Made by a program: the position numbers and the translations under genes | Shown: one piece after another, positions 1-11,650 of the stretch | Layout of the letters: every line of letters begins with the position of its first letter | Numbering within the stretch: the stretch's first letter is position 1 | Notes under the pieces: model-generated | What the model was told of the DNA's origin: nothing | Seen by the model: only the letters and a program-made list of their open reading frames with translations | The model's database searches: none | NCBI RefSeq assembly: GCF_029962835.1 | Contig: NC_080582.1 | Span: 77,682,177-77,746,176, forward strand | Direction of reading: 5' to 3' | From: Magnolia sinica | Taxonomy: Eukaryota; Streptophyta; Magnoliopsida; Magnoliales; Magnoliaceae | DNA: 64,000 nt

Positions 1-2
1 GG

Positions 3-80
3 TTTGAGGAGCAAGAGGCTCCTGTTTCCAGGCATGCCCTTGAATCATTTCTACCAAAGAGAGAAGTGGGCTCTCCAACT
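3..80 (+). other. Possible 3' part of an unrecognised exon at the window edge
   Basis: One frame is open for 26 codons from base 3 and ends exactly before a good splice donor (ACT|GTAAG). The peptide includes ALESFLPKREVGSPT, which I cannot assign to a family. The exon would begin outside the window. It could also be chance, because no convincing downstream exon in the same phase was found. Confidence 0.22.
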
Positions 81-1432
81 GTAAGCCATGTTGTTTGATT
101 TTTTAATGTCCTCAGCTGTTTTTCAGTCTCAGAAATTAAGTATTTTTAATGCATGCCTCAGCTTCTGTTTCCAGGCGAGACTAGTGTAAATGTTTTCTAC
201 TTCTTAGAAGGTGTTGTTTCATCTGCTGCACGTGGTGTACATATACGTCAATCCAGACCAGTCAAAACATGGCTCCATTGGTGGTGGTGAGCGTCCTAAA
301 ATTCACTCATCTGATAATCAGAACCAACCAATCGCTGGCCATCAAATGAGTTGTTAAAAGAAGAAGAAGAAAAGAGAGTTCATGAAAAACAAAAAGAAGA
401 AAAAAGTTCATATAAGGTAATGGTGTTAGATTTTAAATTCAAAATTTCTCCCCCTGGGCTGAATCTAGTACTTGGTTCATGGTTTTTTAGCATTTGTCGG
501 TTTGGTTATTCAATTGGGTTTCTCCATATTTATCGGTTTCTCGTCAATCTATGATGGTGCATCTGTTTCTTTCTGATCCGAATTGGATTTTTTTCCAAGT
601 TAAATTGGGTTTTATTTGTTTGGTCTTTGGATGAATTGAAATGTGACTCTTAGATCTACTACTTTTTTCTTTCACTTCACATTTCATTGTTGCTAGAAAA
701 GAATTGACTATCACTCAGATGCACCATAGCCCATCCCAATCGTCATTAGATGATCCTTCACCTGTTTCTGGATGGTCAAGAAAACTATACAGGTATGATC
801 TAGAAAAAAAAGTCTATAGATCAAATGGTTAGAAAATGCTAATTACTATAATTTCTTTCCATTCATCCAGAAAAAAAGTATATAGATCAAAGTTTATTTG
901 ATTTTGCTTACAACAGAAAAGCCATTTTCAGAAGCTGAATTATGTTCATTTAAATTTAGTTTGGCTGAAGTGGAAAACAAATCTCTGATTTCACGAACTT
1001 ACTTATATCTTAAATGTCGTACCAATTTATCTATGAATTTCTACGTCTTATCTAAAATTGTACGTGTCTTAAATTCAAAACCAATTTAATTTACATACAT
1101 CTTCAGTCAATCTGTTTTTTATTTTCCGTTGATTTTTTATTCAGTTGACCTATATGGTGAGTTTTCTTTTTTTTTCCTTTAACAGACCAACAACAATGTC
1201 TCGGGAAACATTTCAAGCTTACTATGCCTGATGTGCATTTTGCATCATAATCCTATATGTCATATCAAGCAGGGTTAATTGGCCTGGGCACTGAGGGGTC
1301 CCGGATGTGTATTTGTGTTTCTAGTCCTTTGTAGCATGCTCCCATTCTTCAATCTTGATCATAGTGGGGAGACTTTTCTTTTTCACTCGATTACCAATTA
1401 ACTTCAATTTCTGTAGTTGTTTATATTCTTAG
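81..1432. other. Non-coding stretch, AT-rich, no supported gene
   Basis: No long reading frame or recognised repeat is seen. A short GA-rich patch lies at 350-410. Near 1199-1225 the bases read CTCGGGAAACATTTCAAG, which could be a compressed remnant of the CPR motif GLGNRQYEHFNK, in keeping with the CPR scrap that follows, but this is too short to trust. Confidence 0.4.
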
Positions 1433-1520
1433 GTGGGAAGCGCCTTGTTCCTGTGGGTCTAGGAGATGATGATCAATGCATTGAGGGAACTTCACACGCC
1501 ATCTCCGCAAAGCTATAATT
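1433..1520 (+). pseudogene. Fragment of NADPH-cytochrome P450 reductase (CPR), internally deleted
   Basis: After an acceptor-like TTCTTAG the sequence encodes [17 protein letters not shown] (about 1435-1485). This is the signature near the end of the FMN-binding flavodoxin-like domain of plant CPR, and an intron falls at this site in plant genes as far as I recall. It then passes, in the +1 frame, directly into RELHTP (1484-1501), which in CPR lies in the linker/FAD domain roughly 75-80 residues later (in CPR: RRELHTPxSDRS). The intervening part is therefore deleted and the frame shifted. In the first frame the peptide ends at a stop soon after, at 1516-1518. CPR is the ER-anchored electron donor for P450s; this scrap cannot encode one. 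The acceptor-like 5' edge argues for a genomic fragment rather than a retrocopy. Confidence 0.7.
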
Positions 1521-2553
1521 TAAAGTGCTAGCCTTTACTGTAGCTTATTTCTGTAAATTTGATTTTGCTATGAAACATCTTCAAGCACATTTATGTTTTT
1601 CTTTGGATTAATCTCTATTTTGATGGAATGTAATAAACTTTTGTTAATTTATTTCCCTTAATCTTAAATTTCATGTGTTTATCTAGGTTTAAAATTGTTC
1701 CTAAAATTCCGTCTTAAAATCTGAACGTTGGCAACGTTAAGTTTTAAAACCGTTTTTAAAATTTCATTCTTAAAACGACCGTTGGCACCGTAAGGGTTTA
1801 AAACTGTTCCTAAAATGATGTTGCATGTTCAACGTAATTTCTTTCTTTCTTTCTTTTTTTCTTTTTTAATCATGGATCGCCAGTTATAGCCATCAGAAGA
1901 TGGACGAATATGAAAATATTTATGAGGCCCACTAGCGTTTGCTAGATGGCATTCCTATAATAATATTTATATGCAATAAGAAATTACGATATCTTAAGCA
2001 GTGCCCTTCATGTGAGTTACACTTCTTCCATCAGGTGCAGCCTCTAATGTTTACCATACATGCCCAAAATCAGCCCAGTCCAAAACCAAGGTGGGCTACA
2101 CCATAAGGTGGAGTAATGTAAAATCAGGCTTGGGGTTTATGTTCCATCGACCTCAATGGTCATCAAGTACATCATTGCAAATTTAGAGTGATTTGAACGG
2201 TAAATGATGAGATTTTATCAAAAATATAATATGCTTAAGAGTAAGATTTGAACCCAACCTGATGTATGTACATCTCCACACTAGGGTGGGCTGACTCACG
2301 CAGAATGGTCACGAGGTGGGTACCACATCAGGACTTGTGAGATTCAGGATAGCCTGCAGGGATATCTCAGTCGTTTGTCAGAAAGGGCATAGATAAAGGG
2401 ATATTCTGGTGCTTCCCAAATAGCTTTGGAGCTTTTGGCACATTCACCGGTACTTGTAAAAATGAATGAATTGCATGTTTCTTATGGTTTTGTCCACTTG
2501 AGCTTTGGATATGATTCACTTTTGAATCATGTCCTAAAATTTTTTATATATAG
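1521..2553. other. Non-coding; decayed GTGGGCT-type repeat at about 2030-2340
   Basis: No supported gene. The part from about 2030 to 2340 has the wording of the small non-autonomous repeats common in this window (AAGGTGGGCTACACCATAAG, then CATCAAGTACATCATT). The short open frame at 2426-2683 runs into the palindromic end of a transposon and has no family resemblance. Confidence 0.4.
1687..1815. repeat. Short tandem repeat, ~54 bp unit, about 2.4 copies
   Basis: Units start near 1687, 1741 and 1796. Each begins GTTTAAAA(C/T)(T/C)GTTCCTAAAAT or a close variant. The first two end in CGTTGGCAACGTTAA and CGTTGGCACCGTAAG; the third is cut short. Confidence 0.65.
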
Positions 2554-2817
2554 GAAATGGTTCTATGCAGTCGAGCTCATGGGAACTTCCCATGAGGTTG
2601 AGCTGTGTGAGCCCCACTGTGATGCATGTCAACATCTACCCCATCAGTCAGATGTGCCCACCATGGACAGGCATAAAAATTAAGTCAATCCATGACTTCG
2701 GTGGGCCACACCACATACAACAATTGAGAGGGATAGTTCCGTATATGACTGGTTTTGGGGATATCCCATATATAATTTCAAGGGGACCCATCAAATGCAT
2801 GCTATTGATGTTAGACA

Positions 2818-3278
2818 TGGTGGGGATTTTCTCCGCATTACTGGGTTCGATGAAATCGAATCAGTTTCGATATCATCGATAATTGCTGGATTTTTCACCA
2901 CTGGTCGCTAGACAGTTTTTTGGTCCTATCGATATCATCGATGGACTTTAGATGATATCGAGGCTGTCATCGAGAGTGGTTCGATGACATCGATAATTGT
3001 TGGATTTTTCACCCCTGGTCGCTGGACAGTTTTTGGTCCTGTTTCAATATCATCGAAGGACCGTCGATGATATCGAAGGCTGTCATCGAGAGACCTTCGA
3101 TATCATCGAAGAGTTCCGCAGATGCGATTGCGGAAATGCAGATTTTACGAATTTTATTTCCTATTTGGATTCTGCCTCTTTCTATTCTTATATAAAGGGG
3201 TGAATGTGGGATTGAGGTGTATTCCAGGGTTTTCTAAGGTTTCCTTGAACCTCTCCCTCATTGGATTTTATGATTTTT

Positions 3279-3338
<60 letters not shown>

Positions 3339-3698
3339 GCTTGTGGAAGGGAAGCTATGCTCGTAGAGGTGATCTACCATATCTCAGCACTTCCATATCC
3401 TCGTAATCGGTGAGATCTCTCCGTTTTCTTTATTTCTCTTATTGTTTATCCACTCCTACGTGAGTAAAGAAGGTTTGATCTAAGCGGTGTGTGCTTGTGA
3501 TCGGTTGTAACGTTCTGCTTTATAGTGGATTGTTAATCTGGACGAGGTCTCGTGGTTTTTACCTCTTTGAGGGTTTTTCATATAAAATTCTCAGTGTCGT
3601 GTGATTTATGCTTTGATTTATTTCATTGCTTTATTATTCCATAATTCTGGTTTGTTTCGGGAGGTTAGATCCTAAGGTTTTGTGCAAGGCCCGCAACA
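2818..3698 (+). repeat. 5' LTR of the Copia element
   Basis: It is 881 bp, starts TGG and ends AACA. It contains a cluster of short palindromes on the theme TCGATATCATCGA (about 2862-3110), a TATA-like TATATAAAGG near 3190, and a (GA)n tract at 3284-3334. The right LTR lacks most of the (GA)n tract. Confidence 0.9.
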
Positions 3699-3701
3699 AA
3701 G

Positions 3702-3713
3702 TGGTATCAGAGC
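3702..3713 (+). other. Primer-binding site of the Copia element
   Basis: TGGTATCAGAGC is the usual complement of the 3' end of initiator methionine tRNA in plant Copia elements. It lies three bases after the 5' LTR. Confidence 0.9.
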
Positions 3714-3859
3714 TAAGTTCATTGAGCGGGTAAGATCGGTTTGGAATTATGGAAGATGGCTCATCAAGGATGATCAGCCTCAATAGTTCTAATTGGACCA
3801 TATAGAAGGCTAAGATGGAGGACTTGCTTTATTGCAAGGACCTATATTCTTCAATTTTA

Positions 3860-6800
3860 GGCATATCAGCAAAATCTAAGATATGTTTGATGATGATTGG
3901 AAGAAGATGGACCGAAAGGCGGTGGGTTTATTAGACAATGACTGGATGATTTTGTGTTCCACCATGTGTCTACGGAAACCTTAAACGCTAACCTCTGGCT
4001 GAAACTAGAAGGGCTGTATGAGAGGAAGACAACTGGTAATAAAATTTTTCTAATAAGGCGACTTGTGAATCTCAAGTTCAAGGATGGTGGTTCTGTGGCC
4101 GAGCACATGAATGAGGTCAGCAATATAGTGAACCAACTCTCCGCCATGAAGATGGTCATGGATGATGAATTGCAGGCTTTACTATTACTTAGTTCATTGC
4201 CTGATAATTAGGAGACATTAGTGGTGTCTCTAAGTAACTCCGCGCTAGACGAAAAGATATCCATGGAACAGGTGACTAGTTGTCTCTTCAATGAAGAGAC
4301 AAGGAGAAAGTCTCAGGGGTCTACTCAGCAAGAGGCCCTTGTGACATAGGAACGGGGGAGAGGAAAGAACAGGAAGGGCGGGAAGGCCCGAGATAAATCA
4401 AGAGGCAAGTCGAGTAATAGAAAAGATGTTGAATGTTGGAATTGTGGCAAGAAGGGCCACTATAAGCATGAATGTCGTAAGGCTAAGAACGACAAGAAAG
4501 GAAATGGAAAAGAGAAGGAAGATGAATCAGATTCCACCACGGTCGCTTGAGATGCCGACGTTGTAGTTATTCTTTCTGCAGATCATGATGTATGTCTCAC
4601 GGCTATGAGTCAGGACACCGACTGGGTGATAGACTCAGGAGCTTCTTTTCACGCGACTCCACGTAGGAACTTCTTCACAAGCTACAAGTCAGGTGACTAT
4701 AGGACCGTGAAGATGGAAAATTCTGGCGTATCAAAGATCGTAGGGGTCGGTGATATTTGTGTGAAGACCGATATGGGCTGCACATTGGTTCTCAGGGATG
4801 TGAGGCATATCCCAGACCTTCGCCTCAACCTGATGTCGACGGAAAGGCTAGATGATGATGGCTATGAAAGCCGGTTTGCTGGTGGGCGCTGGAAACTCAT
4901 TAAGGGTTCGTTGATCATGGTCAGAGGAAGAAGTGTTGCACCCTTTACAAGGCAAGTGTCAGTGTGTCTAAGGGTGGGTTGAACGCAGCGTAAGATTTAA
5001 CTATTGACATGTGGCACAGGCGTCTAGGCCACATGAGTGAAAAAATGGCTTCAGCTACTAGCGAGGAAGCGGCTCCTTCCAGACATGACAGGTACACCTC
5101 TCAAAACCTGTCTTAATTGTTTATCAGGGAAACAACATAGAGTTTCATTCGTTAAAACTGTTTTTCATGTTAATAAAGTGCATACATTAGATTTGGTTTA
5201 TTCTGATGTTTGTGGTCCTATGAGGACAAAAACCTTGGGTGGGGCATTATATTTTGTCACTTTTATAGATGATGCATCTAGGAGGGTTTGGGTGTATGCT
5301 TTGAAATCTAAGGACGAGGTCTTTAGTGTGTTTAAAATGTTTTATGCTATGGTCGAGAGAGAGAGAGAGAGGGGTAGATCATTGAAGTGCATCCGCACTG
5401 ACAATGGTGGTAAATACATTAGCGACTTTTATGAGTACTGCAAGTCTCTGAGTATACAGCATGAACAGGCAGTTCCCAAGACCCCCTAGCATAATGGTGT
5501 AACTGAGCGAATGAATCGCATCATTGTTGAGAGAATCAGATGCATGTTATCCCATGCGAAATTACCTAAGACGTTCTGTGGAGAATCAATGCATACGGTG
5601 GTGTATTTGATAAATAGGTCTCCATCAGCCCCGTTGAATGGAGAAGTGCCTGAGAAGGAGTGGACTGGACAAGATCCATCGTACAATCATCTCAGGGTGT
5701 TTGGATGCAGAGCATCCGTTCATGTAGCAAAGGATAAGAGGTTCAAGCTCGATATGAAGATCAGGCAGTGTGTGTTCTTGGGGTACAATGACAAAAAATT
5801 CGGTTACAGATTATGGGATCCGACCGAGAGGAAGCTTGTCAGGAGCAGAGATGTGGTTTTCTCTAAAGATCAGTGTATAGAAGACATTGGTAAGCCAGAG
5901 AAGAACCAGCCTAGTTCAGGTGAGCTAGAGGATATGAATCCGATTATTCCTCCCATGGTGCCTGATGACAGGGAAGTATAGCAAGGTGCAGAGGACGAGG
6001 GAGTTCCTACAGAAGATGGACCACGGGAGTAGCCCCCACTTGATCCACCTATTGAGCCATAGGTGAGGACGTCATATAGGGACAGACAGTCATCCAAGAT
6101 GTACTCACCGCATGAGTATATTATGCTGACTGATGGGAGAGAGCCAGAAGATTATTCTGAGGCCGTAGCCGACGAGCATAAAGGGAAGTGGTTGAAAGTT
6201 ATGGAAGAGGAGATGAAATCCTTACATAAGAACCACACCTATGACACGGTGAAACTGCCTAAGGGCAAGAAAGATCTGAACAACAAGTGGGTGTTTAGAA
6301 AGAAGATTGAGAAAAAGAATTCACAGACGAGGTTCAAAGCCAGACTTGTAGTAAAAGGGTTCGGTCAGAGAAAATGTATAGACTTCGAGGAGATATTCTC
6401 ACTAGTAGCGAAGATGACATCCATACAGGTGTTGCTTGGGTTGATGGCTAGCATGGATCTAGAGATAGAGCAGTTAGATGTCAAAACTGCGTTTCTCCAT
6501 GGTGACCTGGAAGAAGAGATCTACATGCACCAACCAGAGAGGTTTGAAGTCAAGGGTAAGGAGCATATGGTGTGTAGGCTGAGAAAGAGCTTATATGAGC
6601 TGAAACAAGCTCCATGACAATGGTATAAGAAGTTCGACTTGTTCATGTTATAGCATGGGTATGATAGAACGGAGTTAGACCACCGTGTGTTCACGCGCAA
6701 GTTCTCAGATGGTGATTTCTTAGTTCTGCTGTTATACGTTGATGACATGCTCATCATGAGAAAAGACATCAAGAAAATCGACAGGTTGAAATAGGAGTTG

Positions 6801-7690
6801 GGTAAGTCGTTTACTATGAAAGACTTGGGCCCAGCTAAACAGATCCTAAGAATGGAGATAACTCGTAACAGAAGCAGCAGAAAGCTTTAGTTGCCACAAG
6901 AGCGATATATTGAGAAAGTCCTAAAGTGGTTCAATATGAATGCAATGAAACCGGTCAGTACTCTACTGGATGGTCACTTCAGATTGAGCGACAGGCATGT
7001 CCCAAGACGAAGGCAGAGGTGGATGAGATGTAGAAGATACCCTACGTGTCAGCTGTGGGAAGTTTAATGTATGCTATGGTATGTACACTCCCAGACATAG
7101 CATATACGGTTGGTGCTGTCAGCCGGTATCTTGTCAATCCTGGCAAAGAATATTGGGTAGCGGTGAAGTGGATACTACGGTATCTAAGAGGCTCATCCAC
7201 GTTAAGCCTATGCTATGGTGACGAAAAACCTGTGTTAGAGGGCTACACAGATGCAGATATGATAGGTGACATAGACTCTAGGAAGTCTACATCAGGATTT
7301 ATGTTCACGTTTGCATGGAGAGCGGTTTTTACAGAAGGTCGTAGCATTATCGACGACAGAGGCCGAGTACATTACAGTCACAGAGGCATGTAAAAAGATG
7401 CTTTGGATGAAGAGGTTCCTACAGAAACTTAGCCTGAAGCAGGAGCAACACGTGGTCTATTGCGATAGCCAAAGTGCTATACACTTGAGCAAGAATCCAA
7501 GTCAGCACTCCAAGTCGAAGCACATAGAGATTCGGTATCACTGGATCAGGGATACTTTGGAATAGAAGGTGTTACAGCTTAAGAAGGTCCACACGAACAA
7601 TAATGAGTCAGATATGATGACCAAGGCTTTGCTCAAGGGCAAGTTTGAGGTTTGTAGAAACCAGGATGGCTTGTAGAAGGTGAATTCCTC
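3860..7690 (+). pseudogene. Remains of the Copia gag-pol coding region
   Basis: Recognisable parts in order are: gag with its UBN2-type core (about 3950-4300) and a CCHC zinc knuckle of the form CWNCGKKGHYKHEC (about 4437-4478); aspartic protease around DSGASFHATP (about 4630); a GAG-pre-integrase region (about 4990-5130); the integrase core (about 5190-5560); and reverse transcriptase (about 6060-6900), with LDVKTAFLHGDLEEEIYM and LYVDDMLI as landmarks. RNase H follows at about 7240-7565, with the ALSTTEAEYI motif. The protein is the capsid and replication polyprotein of the element. It is interrupted many times and cannot be made as one product. Wording close to Tnt1-94 polyproteins supports the Tork lineage. 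Confidence 0.9.
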
Positions 7691-7712
7691 CTGAGTCAAA
7701 AAGGAAAAGATT

Positions 7713-8532
7713 TAATGGGAATTTTCTCCTCATTGCTGGGTTCGATGAAATCGAACCAGTTTTGATATCATCGATAATTGCTGAATTTTTCACCGCTGGT
7801 CGCTGGATAGTTTTTTGGTCCTGTCGATATCATCGATGGACTTTAAATGATATCGAGGCTATCATCAAGAGTGGTTCGATGACATCGATAATTGTTGGAT
7901 TTTTCACCCCTAGTCGTTGGACAGTTTTTGGTCCTGTTTTGATATCATCGAAGGACCGTCGATGATTCGATATCATCGAAGAGTTCCGCAGATGCGATTG
8001 TGGAAACGCAGATTTTGCGGATTTTGTTTCATATTTGGATTCTACCTCTTTCTATTCTTATATAAAGGGGTGTATGCAGGATTGGGGTGTATTCCAGGGT
8101 TTTTAAGGTTTCCTAAAGATACTCTAAGAGGATTTAGGGTTATCAAAGGTGTGAGAGAAAGAGAGAGAGGAAGCTTGTGGAAGGGAGGCTATGCTCGTAG
8201 AGGTGATCTACCATATCTCAGCGCTCCACGTCCACGTAATCGGTGAGATCTCTCCGTTTTCTTTGTTTCTCTTATTGTTTATCCACTCCTGCGTGAGTGA
8301 AGAAAGTTTAATCCAAGCAGTGTGTGTTTGTGATCGGTTGTAACATTCTGCTTTATAGTGGATTATTGATCTGGACGAGGTCCCGTGGTTTTTACCTCTT
8401 TGAGAGTTTTCCACGTAAAATTCTTTGGTGTCGTGTGGTTTATACTTTGATTTACTTCATTGCTTTATTATTCCATAATTCTGGTTTATTTTGGGAGGTT
8501 AGATCCTAAGGTTTTGTGCAAGGCCCCCAACA
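7713..8532 (+). repeat. 3' LTR of the Copia element
   Basis: It is 820 bp and aligns to 2818-3698 throughout, ending GCCCCCAACA. It is shorter than the 5' LTR, partly because of a much shorter GA tract near 8156-8169. Confidence 0.9.
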
Positions 8533-8606
8533 AGACACACATCACGATGGGGCCCACAAAGCTCGACCTCATGGGAAGTTCCCATCAGGTCGACTGCATA
8601 GAACCA

Positions 8607-8611
<5 letters not shown>

Positions 8612-8642
<31 letters not shown>
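8612..8642. repeat. (TG)n microsatellite
   Basis: About 15 TG units directly abut the right end of the split palindromic element. Confidence 0.9.
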
Positions 8643-8645
<3 letters not shown>

Positions 8646-8726
8646 ACAGATGAACAATATACTTTTTTTAATAGTAATTATCTTTTTATTTCCACTCTAG
8701 GTAACTAGAAAATTACACTTATGGTT

Positions 8727-10990
8727 TCAATTTTAAATTCTTGAAGTTTTATGAGCCTGATTTAGTAGTATAAGCTAAAAACTGATTGGATTTGAGATGT
8801 ACTATTGATTTACTTTGTTCCAAGTACTTTTGTAATAGAAATGTAATATTTACCATGATCCCTTCATCTAATTTCACGTTTTATTTCACTTTTTTTTTTC
8901 AGCTCTAAGGAAACACAGTTGCATAATCTTGAGTGATCAGTAATATTGAGAAGGATATGCATGGCTGACTGGTCCCAACTTCAAAATGAAGTGTTACGTA
9001 CAATCGCTGAATTACTAACTGCCAACAGGGATTATCTGGCATTTCGTGCCACTTGCAAATCATGGCGATCAGCCGTAGAGGAAATGCCTCTTCATTACCC
9101 TTACCAGCTACCACTGTTAATGCTTCCATATGACAAGAACGTCAAGGCCTACAGTGCCTTTTGTTTATCTGATAACAAGATATTTTACCTCAAGCTATCA
9201 GAGGTTCATGGGCTAAGGTATTGTGGTTCTTCCAATGGTTGGCTGGTTGAGTAGATGAGACCCCTGTCATTCGTTTAATTAATCCATTTACTAAGACCCA
9301 GATGGAACTTCCTCCAATAACAACATTTTCCGAAGTACTAGGGTTTGACAAATCCAGAGTGGGTGCAGAGTACAATGTACGGTCTTTATTCGATGGTGTA
9401 GTAGAAACTCCAAACTCGGAATGGATGAGAACCCGCTTCATAAATAAGGCTCTGTTAACCTCCGACCCTACATCGAACCCCAACTATGTTGTTATGGCCA
9501 TCCATGGTGAGCTTCAAAAATTGGCATTCTGTAGACATGGAGACAATGAGTGGACCGTAATTGAAAAGATATGGTGTCCTTATTGTGACATTGTGTGTTA
9601 TAAAGAACAATTCTATGTGGTAGATGTTAATGGAAGAGTTGCACTTTGCAACATTGATGGTCCTCCCGATGCAGTGGAGGTCATGCCACAAATGACTTTC
9701 CATGTGCTGCGACAAATGAATATCTATAAGCAGATGATTTATTTAGTGGAATCAATGGGGGAGCTATTACAGGTTGTTAGATATTGTAAAGACATTCATA
9801 ATGGTGAGGTTGTTAGATATTATGAAGATAATGATAATTGGATATATTATACAGTTAAATTTAAAGTTTTTAAGATGGATATAAGTAGGGGGGAGAGGTT
9901 TGAGGTGAAAACTCTTGGGGATTGTATGTTGTTCTTAGGCTCAAACTACTCATTACCTCTCTCGGCTCACGATCTTCCCAGCTTCAAAAGAAATTGTATT
10001 TACTTTACTGATGACGAAATATATCCATATAAGGCTGGTGTACGAGGAGGTCATGATTTAGGCATGTTCAACTTGGAGGATAATAGCATCACATCGTTGC
10101 CATGCCAATACCATTCAAGCAATGACTTGGGAATGATTTGGCCTCCACCCATATGGTTGCACACATCTTACCGTTGTAATGAGGCGTTGGAAGAATAATT
10201 GCATTTAATGTTTTTTTTTTAAAAAAATATTTCTCAAATACACATTCGATTAACATTTTTTCTTTCCACGATTTTTGTTAGTTTATATTAATAGATGTTT
10301 AGTAATTTGATGAGAGATTGAAGAAGCAAACTTGGAAGTTTGACCATAATATCTATGTACATTTAGAAATTTAGATTTTTTTCTTACTAAATTCTATGAA
10401 GTTAAACATACAATAGAAACAAGTTTTCAGAGTTAAGTTGCTTCAATTCCAGCCTGAAGTTAGATTGTTTAGCTTTATATTGATTATACAAGGAGACCAG
10501 TGTAACAGTAATCACCTAATTGGAGGACTTATTACCTCCGTCTAATAGTCATTCACATGTCCATGTGGGGTCCACCACGTCCATATTTATCATGCTAATC
10601 CAAATATGTTCATTAGTGCACAATTATCATGCTAATCCAAAATTCAAGCGTGAGTCATAACAGAGCAATTAGGACGAAGACACTGATGATTACAAAGCTT
10701 CCAAAATGTGTGTGGGGTTAGCCATGTCTTTTTATTGTGTGTGAGGCCTAAAAATTATGTGCCGTAGATGCTCTCACCCCATATGAATGGATAGCCCAAA
10801 AATCAGGTCATTCCAAATGATTTTAGAGTTTTTCAAAGTGATTTTACATGAGTTTGGCCACTTCAGATTTGGATTAACAAACATGAAAGGGCATACATTA
10901 TTTGCGAAACTGGAGGAAATAGAAAGCACACAGAAGACGACCCCATGTTTATGTGAAATCCACCCAACCACCAGGTGCATCACCCCATGC
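8727..10990 (+). repeat. Duplicated F-box locus, copy 1
   Basis: From the shared start (TTTAAATTCTTGAAGTTTTA) this block matches 25528-27530 through the gene and its 3' flank. Its 3' flank from about 10080 to 10890 also matches 29537-30415. All three lie in the same orientation. Copy 1 and the third copy share the region beyond 10680 (ATGCTCTCACNCC, CAGGTCATTCCAAATGATTT), which copy 2 lacks. Confidence 0.85.
8961..10198 (+). pseudogene. F-box/DUF295 protein gene, copy 1, frameshifted
   Basis: This is a near-identical paralogue of the intact gene at 25767-27023. The start chosen is ATG (MADWSQL), as in the intact copy. The N-terminal F-box-like part reads through to GSSNGWLV and then meets a stop at 9252-9254. 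Compared with the other copy, one C is missing between 9249 and 9250 (GGTTG-AGTAG against GGTTGCAGTAG). The second part is open from about 9258 to 10198 in the shifted frame and carries the DUF295 signature NCIYFTDD...GGHDLGMFNLED...WPPPIW. A first-part product of ~98 residues would keep only the F-box. Another difference is a shorter acidic stretch (YYEDNDNW against YCEHKDGDEYDDNW). A pyrimidine tract and CAG near 8890-8902 could end a 5'-UTR intron. A sequencing or assembly error could mimic a single-base deletion. Confidence 0.85.
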
Positions 10991-11650
10991 TAGACTAATG
11001 GCTAAAATTTTTGCCCCAACCATGATTTAGGTAGACCACATGATTGAAAATAGTGTACTGCACAATGATGGTTCTCCAAAATGATTTTACTTGGTGCGGC
11101 TGACATTAATTACAAATAGGTCTGATTTTAGCTCTGATTTTTGTCCCCTAGGCCTAAATTTTGGCGTTATATCTAATAATTGGAGTGGATTTCATATAAT
11201 CATCATAGTGGCCTTGTAAAAATAGGGTGGATCTCTCCAAACCATTTCCTTTGCTCTGCCCTTGCCTGAACCATAAGTAAGCCTTATCATTTGCCCTGCA
11301 CTTATTTGGGATTACACTATACATTGCAGGGTGAAAACACAATTAATATCTTAAGATAGGAAATCCCATTCGGTTTACTCATTAGGTTTCGCAAATCATC
11401 CTGTTAAGATTTTTAAATTTTAGAAAATAGACCTAGTTAGATCGGTGAAGGACGGAGTCGTGAATGCTTTATTTAAATTTTCAATTATTATTGTAATAAA
11501 TTAAAATATGAAAGTCAAGCCCTGCTGGCATGAAAAATAAAACACGTAAAGAAACCCCGAACGCAAAACGCTTCTTTCCGTTTTCTCCATGGGAACCCAC
11601 CAAGGATCCCACTAAGATTAAACTTTAAATCAATACGTTTCATCCTACCG
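10991..11650. other. Non-coding; no gene seen
   Basis: Past the end of the duplicated F-box flank the sequence is AT-rich with scattered GGTCCA/GGCCTA words of decayed repeats. No frame shows family resemblance. Confidence 0.4.

Larger units (their letters stand above)
2818..8532 (+). mobile_element. Ty1/Copia LTR retrotransposon, Tork/Tnt1-like, broken fossil
   Basis: The element is 5.7 kb with two LTRs (2818-3698, 7713-8532), a primer-binding site just inside the left LTR and a purine-rich tract (AAAAAGGAAAAGA) before the right one. The flanking 5-bp target duplication AGACA is at 2813-2817 and 8533-8537. Domain order gag, protease, integrase, reverse transcriptase, RNase H is that of Copia. 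Counted by eye, the LTRs differ at about 6-8% of aligned sites, nearly all C/T and G/A changes. This is a few million years at a grass-like rate and more at the slower rates of woody plants (inference). Many breaks are spread across the coding part; it is not an active element. Confidence 0.93.
2554..8610. mobile_element. Small palindromic DNA transposon (MITE), ~340 bp, split by a Copia element
   Basis: The ends are inverted repeats of about 62 bp: 2554-2616 begins GAAATGGTTCTATGCAGTCG and 8549-8610 is its near-perfect reverse complement. Each arm holds its own hairpin, CATGGGAACTTCCCATG or a close variant. Removing 2818-8537 leaves a ~340 bp non-coding element. The outer target duplication is unclear because the flanks are TA-rich on the left and (TG)n on the right. 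The superfamily is uncertain; no transposase is present. Confidence 0.72.

Noticed and set aside
2426-2683. Small gene of 85 codons
   Set aside because: It runs across the terminal hairpin of a transposon and has no family resemblance.
2818-8532. An intact, possibly active Copia element
   Set aside because: LTRs have diverged by several percent and the coding part has many breaks; it is a fossil.
9302-10198. A separate gene starting at the internal ATG of F-box copy 1
   Set aside because: It is the second part of the frameshifted F-box gene, as the intact paralogue at 25767 shows.
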